In this document: positions 22,059 through 28,754 of the stretch, piece by piece
Numbering within the stretch: the stretch's first letter is position 1
Layout of the letters: each line of letters opens with the position of its first letter
Assembly: GCA_964396715.1 (NCBI GenBank)
Contig: CAYNFQ010000015.1
Location: 1 to 31,187 of the forward strand
From: CAYNFQ01 sp964396715
Lineage (GTDB): Bacteria; Patescibacteriota; Microgenomatia; Daviesbacterales; UBA10151
Direction: 5' to 3'
Length of the DNA stretch: 31,187 nucleotides
Notes under the pieces: generated by a model
The model's database searches: none
The model's input: the letters and a program-made list of their open reading frames with translations, nothing else
What the model was told of the DNA's origin: nothing
Position numbers and translations under genes: made by a program

Positions 22059-22642
22059 TCTCCAATATAAGTATTGTCAAAAAAAGCTACCTGGCAGGCG
22101 GAACTGCTTTGGCTCTGCACTTAGGCCACAGGTATTCTTTTGATCTTGATTTTTTTACCTCTGCTGTTTTTGATGAAAAGACATTACTGTCTGAACTAAA
22201 AACTTTACCTGAATTCAAAGAAGATGGAACAGGTTGGAGAACTGTTTGGGGAAAGGTGAGTAAAACCAAATTCAGCTTGTTTTATTATGAATATCCCCTG
22301 ATTAAGAAAACAGTGAATTTTGATGGTATCCAAATTCTCCAGAAAGAAGATATTGCAGCGATGAAAATTCATGCTGTTGAAGACAGGGGTACCAAAAGAG
22401 ATTTCTTTGATTTATATTTTTTAGCTCAGGAATTTTCTATGCGACAGATGCTCAAATTCTATAATCAAAAATATGGTAATTTAAAAGAACATAAATATAT
22501 CATTATCAGAAGTTTAAATTATTTCAAAGATGCAGAGGGAGACGATGATCCTGAAATGCTAACTGCTCTTAGTTGGGAAGAGGTGAAAAAGTTTTTCCAA
22601 AACCAGACTATCAAACTTGCAAAAGAAAAATTAAAAATTTAA
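22010..22642 (+). CDS. AbiEii-family nucleotidyltransferase toxin
   Basis: A 210-residue protein. SYLAGGTALALHLGHRYSFDLDFF (about 26-49) is the nucleotidyltransferase motif of AbiEii/AbiGii toxins: GG, then HR-x-S-x-D-x-D. VKKTVNFDGI-like strands and EDIAAMKIHAVEDRGTKRDFFDLYFL (about 113-138) complete the fold. Members block growth by modifying RNA, in some cases tRNA, and can abort phage infection. It overlaps the antitoxin gene. The whole cassette lies between two copies of a repeat containing the pyrD 5' end, suggesting it was gained, duplicated or partly lost by recombination there. Confidence 0.87.
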   Translation: MFTKALLPDTIRALKLVSNISIVKKSYLAGGTALALHLGHRYSFDLDFFTSAVFDEKTLLSELKTLPEFKEDGTGWRTVWGKVSKTKFSLFYYEYPLIKKTVNFDGIQILQKEDIAAMKIHAVEDRGTKRDFFDLYFLAQEFSMRQMLKFYNQKYGNLKEHKYIIIRSLNYFKDAEGDDDPEMLTALSWEEVKKFFQNQTIKLAKEKLKI

Positions 22643-22647
22643 AAGCC

Positions 22648-22773
22648 CCAAACGGGCCCTTCATCATAATTTTCCTCATAACTTTTATTAGGATCGTAAA
22701 ATGGAGTCTTTAACATTTCTCACCTGTAATTTTACCCCAAAATCTGGTAAAATATAAGAGATGAAAAAACTTC
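22648..22773. repeat. Right copy of the direct repeat flanking the toxin-antitoxin cassette
   Basis: Repeats the pyrD 5' end, the operator and a start MKKLP... of an antitoxin gene directly after the toxin gene. The 81 nt from 22656 to 22736 are identical to the left copy. The pyrD fragment has no continuation here. Confidence 0.92.
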
Positions 22774-22802
22774 CAGCCCTGAAGATTTTAGGGGTAAACT
22801 AA
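22761..22802 (+). pseudogene. Remnant of a second antitoxin gene
   Basis: ATG followed by MKKLPALKILGVN and a TAA stop: 13 codons. The first five residues match the intact antitoxin (MKKLP) and the same operator and -10 box precede it. The rest of the gene is missing. It marks the scar of a deleted second module. Confidence 0.65.
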
Positions 22803-22823
22803 AGGCTATTTCCTAGTACCACT

Positions 22824-23141
22824 TTAAGCTTGTTTAAATTCCGATAATCTATATCCTTCCAAAAACTCATCTGTAAAAGATTTTATGAATTCGTCTGAAA
22901 GATTTTTAAGATTTTGTCCGCTCTTTGTTTCAAAAATTTGCTGCATCTGTTTTTGTCTTTCTACTTCATCCGAAATCAAGTTAAGTTTTTGCATATCTTC
23001 CTCTGTTAACTTCTCAACTATACTTAAATACAGGTTTTGTGATAAAGCATTATTTAAGCTTTGAACAAACTGACTAATTTTCTCATCAGACAAACCTTCC
23101 TTTTTTAATATTTCAATAACCTGGTCAAAATTTTGATTCAT
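22824..23141 (-). CDS. Hypothetical helical protein (DUF5663-like)
   Basis: A 105-residue, wholly helical, acidic protein without signal peptide. VIEILKKEGLSDEKISQFVQSLNNALSQNLYLSIVEKLTEEDMQKL resembles the small DUF5663-type proteins frequent in CPR genomes; I hold this resemblance loosely. The C-terminal half is a long amphipathic helix pair ending KSFTDEFLEGYRLSEFKQA. It begins 9 nt after the stop of the 671-residue gene and is probably co-transcribed with it. Function unknown. Confidence 0.65.
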   Translation of the reverse strand: MNQNFDQVIEILKKEGLSDEKISQFVQSLNNALSQNLYLSIVEKLTEEDMQKLNLISDEVERQKQMQQIFETKSGQNLKNLSDEFIKSFTDEFLEGYRLSEFKQA

Positions 23142-23150
23142 ACTTTTATG

Positions 23151-25166
23151 TTATCTTAAAACTTGTTGCAAAAATTGTTTGCTGGCACTTCCTAAAACAA
23201 CTCTAAATTTAGATCCTGCAGGTATCCAATGTAAGGCTTCTCTTAATTTTTTGGTGGCCTCTTCATCTCCTGCTTCTGCCCTTTCCACTAAATCACTTAA
23301 CTGCGAAAGGCTCACCGGAAAGGTTGTGCCGTTTAATAAATCAGGATGTACCTCTGCCATATTAGCCCACATCTCTGTCAGCATATCATAATTGGCAGCA
23401 ATGTTAGCACCCATTACAGAAGCGTCAGCCGGAGTCCAGGTTAAACCAAGAATCTTTCCAGCTGTGGCCCCCTGTTCCAGCGGTACATCTTTGACCCAAT
23501 CAGGAGAAGCTGCAAGCCCGTTTGTAACTTTTTGGGCCAGAGCATCTTCTATTTGCAAATGGTCTGCAACAGCTTTTTGGGCCGCCTCGGCCAGCTGGGT
23601 TTGGGCAGCCTCGGAGGCAAGCCAATCCGCATATGCCTTTTGGGCTGTATCGGCAATTTGTGACAAATCGGCATCAGGATTGGTTGTTAAAACCTCTTTG
23701 GCGGCCTTTTCAAAAATCTCATTTCCCTTTCCTTCCATCACATGCAGTGCTGCTTCTTTACCAGCTTCAAAAGAAGTAGCATCAACCTCTGCTGGTACAA
23801 TATTTCTGACCTTTAAGGCTTGCTCCACAATTTGATCTCGAGCTTCCACATATTTACCTACCTCTGCTGCAATTTCTACCTGATATTCGGTACTTTTTTG
23901 AATATCGGCCATTTTTTCTTGGATTTCTGCGGAAGGTGGTACTCCCGACGGTGCGAGTGGTGATTCTGGTGATACTGATGGAGCTAACGGGGCTGCTTCC
24001 GGAGATGGCACAGTGACAGGCTGGGCTACTGGCGCTTCTGGTGGCGCAGCCGGGGGTGCAGGTGGGGTAGGTTGTACTTCGGGTGGTGTAGGTGATGATG
24101 GAGCGTCCGGTGCAGCTGGTGCTGTTGCAGCAGGCGCTTCCGCAGCCGGCACCCCTCTACCGGTTACCCCAAAGTGTTCACCTAAAGTGCCTAAAGTTCC
24201 CCTGGCCAACGTTCTCACTCCTGCCTCCCCTAAGGCTGCTGTAAAGGAACCAACAGCCATACCTGCTGCCAGGGATTTGGCAGTACTGTTTACCACCGCA
24301 TAATCGGTGCCCAGTTTAACCAGCCTGTCAAGCAGTTTTTGGGCTAACTTATCTCTTGATGCTTCTTCATTTACAGCACCCTGATTTATATAGGGGCTTA
24401 ATAATTCATCAAGTTTCGATCTGTATTCATCAACAAAGGCTTGTCCTGTCAGTTTTTGAGAAGCAATAGATTTTTCCAGTTCGATCACTTTCCCTCTAAT
24501 CTCTGCCATGTTTGCGGATGGGTTAAGATAACGGGCGCCGCTTTTGTCAAAACCTCCAATTGCCCTGCTTATATAAACAGTGTGCAACCTATCATAAATA
24601 GCGTTTGATCCATGAATGATGGCAGCTGCAGTAATACCACGTAGTACTGGAGTGAGACCTAGTGTGGCTCCAAATTCAGCAAAGGCAACCACCGAACCAA
24701 CACCTCCTGCTATACCAGAAGCCCAAGCTTTCAAATTTTTATCTCTGGGATCAAATTTGTTAAGATAACTCTCAGCGGAATGCTTAAGAAATCCACCAAC
24801 TCTATTTTTATCTATTGCCTCCCCAACTCCTGATAAATCTGGTCTTGGAATAGAAGGCATTTCAATATGAGGTTTTGGAAAGTTTGGCATTGACACATGA
24901 GGCAGGTGAGGCTTGGGTATGGAAGGAGGTTTGATTCCTTTAAGCTTTTCCATAATTTGTTTGAATCTTCCTCCCAGTCCACCTTGTCTTGATTCCGCAG
25001 CCGTTGCTACTGAAGGAACCACTGCCTCAGCAGTAGCAGCTTCACCTTGCTCCTCCGCCAACTGTCTTAATCCTACCTCTATCTGATCTCCTCCTTCAGA
25101 AAATGCCCTTCCGGCTACTGATCCAGGCTCTGATCCTCCCTGTCCTGGTGGTGCTTGTTGTTCCAT
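23151..25166 (-). CDS. Large Pro/Ala-rich protein of unknown function
   Basis: A 671-residue protein. The N-terminal 60 residues are Gly/Glu/Ala-rich. Residues about 78-110 contain short repeats around IPKPH and MPxxPKPH. A hydrophobic stretch at about 148-190 (ASGIAGGVGSVVAFAEFGATLGLTPVLRGITAAAII) could span the membrane once or twice. Helical segments follow, with another small-residue stretch at 290-325 (AKSLAAGMAVGSFTAALGEAGVRTLARG). A long Pro/Ala linker lies at about 340-430, then a helical C-terminus rich in Ala and Glu. No signal peptide and no catalytic motif. It is divergent from the LCP-like gene, so a role at the cell surface is possible. I do not recognise the family. Confidence 0.7.
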   Translation of the reverse strand: MEQQAPPGQGGSEPGSVAGRAFSEGGDQIEVGLRQLAEEQGEAATAEAVVPSVATAAESRQGGLGGRFKQIMEKLKGIKPPSIPKPHLPHVSMPNFPKPHIEMPSIPRPDLSGVGEAIDKNRVGGFLKHSAESYLNKFDPRDKNLKAWASGIAGGVGSVVAFAEFGATLGLTPVLRGITAAAIIHGSNAIYDRLHTVYISRAIGGFDKSGARYLNPSANMAEIRGKVIELEKSIASQKLTGQAFVDEYRSKLDELLSPYINQGAVNEEASRDKLAQKLLDRLVKLGTDYAVVNSTAKSLAAGMAVGSFTAALGEAGVRTLARGTLGTLGEHFGVTGRGVPAAEAPAATAPAAPDAPSSPTPPEVQPTPPAPPAAPPEAPVAQPVTVPSPEAAPLAPSVSPESPLAPSGVPPSAEIQEKMADIQKSTEYQVEIAAEVGKYVEARDQIVEQALKVRNIVPAEVDATSFEAGKEAALHVMEGKGNEIFEKAAKEVLTTNPDADLSQIADTAQKAYADWLASEAAQTQLAEAAQKAVADHLQIEDALAQKVTNGLAASPDWVKDVPLEQGATAGKILGLTWTPADASVMGANIAANYDMLTEMWANMAEVHPDLLNGTTFPVSLSQLSDLVERAEAGDEEATKKLREALHWIPAGSKFRVVLGSASKQFLQQVLR

Positions 25167-25203
25167 AAATTAATCATACCTAATCTGATAACTAAATGCA
25201 AAT

Positions 25204-25242
25204 TTGTCACAAATATGTTCAAAGATATACAATATGTTTATG
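25204..25242 (+). promoter_or_regulatory. Promoter of the LCP-like gene
   Basis: TTGTCA (25204-25209), 18-nt spacer, TACAAT (25228-25233). ATG codons at 25234 and 25240 follow at 0 and 6 nt. Initiation about 7 nt after the -10 box falls on the second ATG, giving a leaderless mRNA and deciding the start. Confidence 0.6.
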
Positions 25243-26895
25243 TCAGAAACACCATCAGGTTTTGCACCGGATCAGGCTGCATCAAGAAACGTTGATAATC
25301 CCTTAACCATTTATCAAAGGATGAAAGAAAATGCTTTAAAGGGACGTGATATGGATGTGGGAGGATTTTTAACAGATCTTGAGGGTTTGGATTCAACTGG
25401 GGTAATAGACAAACTACCAGCTTTAAGAGATCAAATCTTAAAAGTTGGCCATGATCCTTTACTTTGGCTTGAGGTATACAGAAGAACCAGAGATGGTGTG
25501 AATGTACAAGATCATGAGCAAATCCAAAGAAACTTAAGACTGGCTCATCTTTTGGGAATGGATCAGCAATCTAATGATCCCAGAAGTCAAGCAGCAGTTG
25601 ATCAAATTAATCAATGGAAAACTCAATGGGGTGAAACTGAAGGTATCCAGAATCCAGCCAGAAGACGTCTTCTGATAAACATGCTTAAATTAGGCGGGAT
25701 ATTCCTTGCTGGTGCTGCAGTAGACAGATTAATTGCCTTCTCTTCAGAACCAGGACCAAAACCTCCCGAACAACCAGTTAATCTTTTTAACGAAGTCGTG
25801 AGGCCTTTCATAGATGAAGCAATGAAGAAACGAGCAGAAAGAGCGAGAACAGACCCAGAATTTTACCACAGAATTGATCAAGAGTTGAATTACAACAGAA
25901 TTAATTTATTGCTGTTTGGATATAGTGAGGAGCATGGTGAATCATATGAAGAATACGGAGGCGTACCCACCATTCTTTCTTATAATCTTACCACCGGACA
26001 AATTGGAGTTGTGCATTTAAGTAGGGATATCAGAGTACCGGAACTTGAGAGACTTGACCCAAAAGGTTCTATTGATAGTCAAAGAGTCAGGTCTATATTT
26101 AAAAAAGGCGGATTTGATCAGATGAGAACTATCAGTGAGGATATAACCGGGTTGGCAATTGATTATCAAATAGTTTTGAAGGATGCGGTTGTCAGAGATG
26201 CAATTAGAGACTTGGCAGACGGATCTTTAAATTTAGATATTCCCAAGGATCACCACACAGGTCCCTTCAGATTTGACGGTAAGTTAGAAGACCCAAATGG
26301 CAGTTTTATTCAAAAAGGGCCGCAGCAGATGACTACTGAACAACTGATGCGCTATATCTTGGCAGAAGATAAACAACCTGGCGGCAAAGAAGATGAAAGA
26401 AGTTACAGAAAAAATCAGGTGATGACCGAGCTGTCAAAGAAAATAAAAGCCAAAACCAGGGCAAATCCTTTATTCCTTTTGACTCTTATTAACTTTATTA
26501 AACAAAAAGAGAGCACTAAAGAGTTACGGGTTGACTTTGATTTGAGTTTATTAAACAGAGGTGCACAATTGATGGGTGGACTTGTTAATGCTGTAGGTCA
26601 GTTGATTAAGGGCAGAGAAATCGCTGAAACAAATCTGCCTGAAATGGATCCCAATAAACAGTTGGTTTTCCATGATGCCTACTTTGGTGATGGCGGGGTT
26701 ACCAGAGTTCACAATATAAAAAACGTACGCGATCCTTTGAGGGTTGATCACCCGAAAGTACTGGATGATATTAGAAATGATTTGCTTCCTCCTTGGATGC
26801 TTATTCCAAATGGAGGTAATCCATACGCCAAAGATTTGGTAAATGAGTATTGGCAGTCAGTTAGAAAGATGGTTAAAGAAAAACTACAATCTTAA
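25240..26895 (+). CDS. LytR-CpsA-Psr (LCP)-like protein with a cytoplasmic N-terminal domain
   Basis: A 551-residue protein from the ATG at 25240; the open frame runs back to a TTG at 25204 inside the promoter. An N-terminal soluble helical region of about 140 residues (IYQRMKENALKGRDMDVGGFLTDLEGLD...) precedes one membrane helix (about 144-166, LLINMLKLGGIFLAGAAVDRLIAF), then the LCP domain: RINLLLFGYSEEHGE, TILSYNLTTGQIGVVHLSRDIRVPE, ITGLAIDYQIVLKD, LDIP and ERSYRKNQVM. These correspond to the LCP core with its Arg residues that contact the polyprenyl phosphate. LCP enzymes attach glycopolymers to the wall or proteins. The large cytoplasmic domain is unusual for the family. Confidence 0.72.
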   Translation: MSETPSGFAPDQAASRNVDNPLTIYQRMKENALKGRDMDVGGFLTDLEGLDSTGVIDKLPALRDQILKVGHDPLLWLEVYRRTRDGVNVQDHEQIQRNLRLAHLLGMDQQSNDPRSQAAVDQINQWKTQWGETEGIQNPARRRLLINMLKLGGIFLAGAAVDRLIAFSSEPGPKPPEQPVNLFNEVVRPFIDEAMKKRAERARTDPEFYHRIDQELNYNRINLLLFGYSEEHGESYEEYGGVPTILSYNLTTGQIGVVHLSRDIRVPELERLDPKGSIDSQRVRSIFKKGGFDQMRTISEDITGLAIDYQIVLKDAVVRDAIRDLADGSLNLDIPKDHHTGPFRFDGKLEDPNGSFIQKGPQQMTTEQLMRYILAEDKQPGGKEDERSYRKNQVMTELSKKIKAKTRANPLFLLTLINFIKQKESTKELRVDFDLSLLNRGAQLMGGLVNAVGQLIKGREIAETNLPEMDPNKQLVFHDAYFGDGGVTRVHNIKNVRDPLRVDHPKVLDDIRNDLLPPWMLIPNGGNPYAKDLVNEYWQSVRKMVKEKLQS

Positions 26896-26929
26896 AATAT
26901 GGCTGAAGCTGCTGATTCTTCTAACACCA

Positions 26930-26986
26930 GTCACCCGTTCGACTGGTTCGACTACGCTCACCACATGTCCGCTCAGGGTAACAGTC
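26930..26986. repeat. CGTTCGACT...CCGCTCAGGGT palindromic repeat at the mreB 3' end
   Basis: ACCC (26933-26936) and GGGT (26976-26979) bound a block containing GTTCGACTACGCTCACCAC and TCCGCTCAGGG, segments of the widespread CCCTGAGCGGAGTCGAA-type repeat. Its base composition is distinctly richer in G and C than the flanks. It fills the gap between the LCP-like gene and mreB and ends at the mreB stop codon. Confidence 0.65.
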
Positions 26987-26989
26987 GGT

Positions 26990-28051
26990 TTAACGCAAAC
27001 CTCCCGTGACTTTAACTTTAGAAAGAAGATCCAAATTATTTAATACTTCCCCGCAGCCTCTAACCACTGTGGTCAGCGGATCATCTGATATATAAACAGG
27101 CAGCTTTGTTTCTTCAGCTACCCTTTTATCCAAACCCCTGATTAAAGCCCCACCCCCAGCTAAATAAATACCCCGCTCAACTATATCTGTTAAAAGCTCC
27201 GGAGGTGTTTCTTCCAAAACTTCCTGGATGGCCCCTATGATCTCGGAAATTATCGGGGTCAAAGCCTCCCTTATTTCTGAAGATGCTAATTTTAAGGATT
27301 TAGGCAGGCCTGTTGATAAATCCCTGCCGCGCACCACAGTTACCAGATCATCTTTAGTTGCAGGATAAGCCGAACCTATTTCAATCTTGACTTCCTCGGC
27401 TGTTCTTTCTCCAATCAGCATTGTGTAACGTGTCCGCATATAATTTACAATCGCCTCATCCATCTCGTCCCCGGCCACCCTGATTGATCTGTTGATCACC
27501 ATTCCTCCCAAAGAAATCACTGCTATTTCTGTTGTCCCTCCGCCAATATCACAAACCATCACTCCTTCCGGATCCTCAACCGGCAGCTTTGCTCCAATTG
27601 CTGCTGCCATTGGTTCTTCAATTAAATACGCTTCCCTGGCTCCGGCAGATAAACAGGCATCCTGTACTGCCCTTCTTTCCACTTCAGTCACGCCTGATGG
27701 AATTCCCACCACAATCCGGGGCCGGGGTATTTTAGGCAGAGTCCGCCAACTACCGCTAGGTGTTTGGTGAACTTTGTGAATAAAATATCTAAGCATGGCT
27801 TCAGTGGTGTCAAAGTCGGAAATGACTCCATCACGCAAAGGCCTGACAGCCTCAATTGCTGCCGGAGTTCTGCCCAGCATTCTTTTAGCCTCTGTCCCGA
27901 TTGCCAAAACCTGCCTGGTTTTTCTGTGAAGGGCCACCACAGTCGGTTCACGTATTAAAATTCCCTTACCCTTAACCAAAACTAAAGTATTAACAGTACC
28001 CAAATCAATACCAATATCATGGGAAAAATATGACCAGATCTTTGAAAACAT
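26990..28051 (-). CDS. mreB: Rod shape-determining actin-like protein MreB
   Basis: Cytoplasmic actin homologue that forms membrane-associated filaments and directs wall elongation. In the 353-residue protein, phosphate 1 motif IGIDLGTVNTLVLVKGKG (13-30), VRPLRDGVISDFDTTEAML (about 69-87), the region PRIVVGIPSGVTEVERRAV, EPMAAAIGAKLPVEDPEGVMVCDIGGGTTEIAVISLGGMV (phosphate 2) and GIYLAGGGALIRGLD (adenosine motif) are complete. It is separate from mreC-mreD-mrdA. Its stop codon touches a palindromic repeat. The divergent or downstream partners here are not shape genes. Confidence 0.96.
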   Translation of the reverse strand: MFSKIWSYFSHDIGIDLGTVNTLVLVKGKGILIREPTVVALHRKTRQVLAIGTEAKRMLGRTPAAIEAVRPLRDGVISDFDTTEAMLRYFIHKVHQTPSGSWRTLPKIPRPRIVVGIPSGVTEVERRAVQDACLSAGAREAYLIEEPMAAAIGAKLPVEDPEGVMVCDIGGGTTEIAVISLGGMVINRSIRVAGDEMDEAIVNYMRTRYTMLIGERTAEEVKIEIGSAYPATKDDLVTVVRGRDLSTGLPKSLKLASSEIREALTPIISEIIGAIQEVLEETPPELLTDIVERGIYLAGGGALIRGLDKRVAEETKLPVYISDDPLTTVVRGCGEVLNNLDLLSKVKVTGGLR

Positions 28052-28074
28052 GATCGGAGTTTAACATATCCAAA

Positions 28075-28485
28075 TTAATCTTTAAATACAACCGAGTGAG
28101 TTTTGAGAAATTCTGTATCAAATGTTTCCAAAAAACCTAAACGTCCAAGAAGGGGTGGAACTTCATTGCTATCTAAAAAAGCCAAGGGTATTTCTCTTTC
28201 TAAAGTTCCGATTTTAGCTTGAATTTTGGACTTACAAAGATAAATCACTTGCTGTCCACCTACTCCTTTAGTTATATCTTTTATGCAATCATGCTCTAAT
28301 GAGATCCCTAAATCATTAGAAAGATACCTGGGAAGTATACTGAAATCAGCTCCAGTGTCAACTACCATCCAAGTATCAGTCCAGATATCTTCTTTGGGCG
28401 ATTTAAATGAAACTTTAGCAATTGGTCTGTATATTTGACCAAAGAATATTTTCCCTGATTTCTCAAAGGAAAATTTTACATCCAT
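28075..28485 (-). CDS. Retropepsin-like aspartic protease domain protein
   Basis: A 136-residue single-domain protein. MVVDTGADFSILPR (40-53) carries the aspartic protease DTG motif with D43, and PPLLGRLGFLETFDTEF (about 109-125) is the hydrophobic-hydrophobic-GR/G strand of retropepsin-like folds. As in retroviral proteases, a homodimer would be needed to build the active site. No signal peptide. It overlaps the preceding DUF5678-like gene by 10 nt, so the two form a coupled pair, which is often an indication of a toxin-antitoxin-like or substrate-enzyme relation. That relation is inference. Confidence 0.8.
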   Translation of the reverse strand: MDVKFSFEKSGKIFFGQIYRPIAKVSFKSPKEDIWTDTWMVVDTGADFSILPRYLSNDLGISLEHDCIKDITKGVGGQQVIYLCKSKIQAKIGTLEREIPLAFLDSNEVPPLLGRLGFLETFDTEFLKTHSVVFKD

Positions 28486-28682
28486 AATATCAAGGAGTGT
28501 GCTTTGGGAAGATAAGCTACTTCTGGTGTAACTTCAGGGTATTTCTCTCTAATTTCCTTTAATATTTCAGCTGCCCCTTCACCAGTTTTAGCAGTATAGA
28601 CCTTACCAGCAGCTAAAATCACATGCTTGCCACGGTAACGAGGATTTTTAAAAATTTCATACATGGAAACTTTAGCTTTCAT
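28476..28682 (-). CDS. DUF5678-like small protein paired with the protease
   Basis: A 68-residue protein: YRGKHVILAAGKVYTAKTGEGAAEILKEIREKYPEVTPEVAYLPKAHSLIL. The pattern of a short beta hairpin (GKHVILAAGKVY) followed by a helix and a final strand resembles DUF5678 proteins. It overlaps the retropepsin-like gene by 10 nt. Promoter: TTGTTG, 17 nt, TATAAT, then ATG after 9 nt, so it is the first gene of a two-gene operon. A function as substrate, inhibitor or antitoxin of the protease is possible but unsupported. Confidence 0.68.
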   Translation of the reverse strand: MKAKVSMYEIFKNPRYRGKHVILAAGKVYTAKTGEGAAEILKEIREKYPEVTPEVAYLPKAHSLILWM

Positions 28683-28691
28683 AGTATGTTA

Positions 28692-28720
28692 ATTATACTC
28701 TATGGTATTGCCCGCAACAA
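28692..28720 (-). promoter_or_regulatory. Promoter of the DUF5678-protease pair
   Basis: Read leftwards: TTGTTG (28720-28715), 17-nt spacer, perfect TATAAT (28697-28692), 9 nt, ATG at 28682. Confidence 0.65.
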
Positions 28721-28730
28721 GCATTTTCTG

Positions 28731-28754
28731 CTAGCATAACTTAAGTTATGCTAG
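28731..28754. promoter_or_regulatory. Perfect 24-bp palindrome over the O-antigen ligase start codon
   Basis: CTAGCATAACTT followed immediately by its exact reverse complement AAGTTATGCTAG; the ATG of the downstream gene (28748-28750) is inside the right arm. As DNA it could bind a dimeric regulator. As RNA it would pair the start codon in a hairpin if transcription began upstream of it. Confidence 0.85.

Noticed and set aside
23392..24303. Rightward open frames of 96-147 codons inside the 671-residue gene
   Set aside because: They are Ala/Gly/Ser-rich mirror frames produced by the Pro/Ala codons of the leftward gene.
26899..27009. 36-codon open frame MAEAADSSNTSHPFDW...
   Set aside because: It runs through a known type of palindromic repeat, overlaps the mreB 3' end and has no other support.
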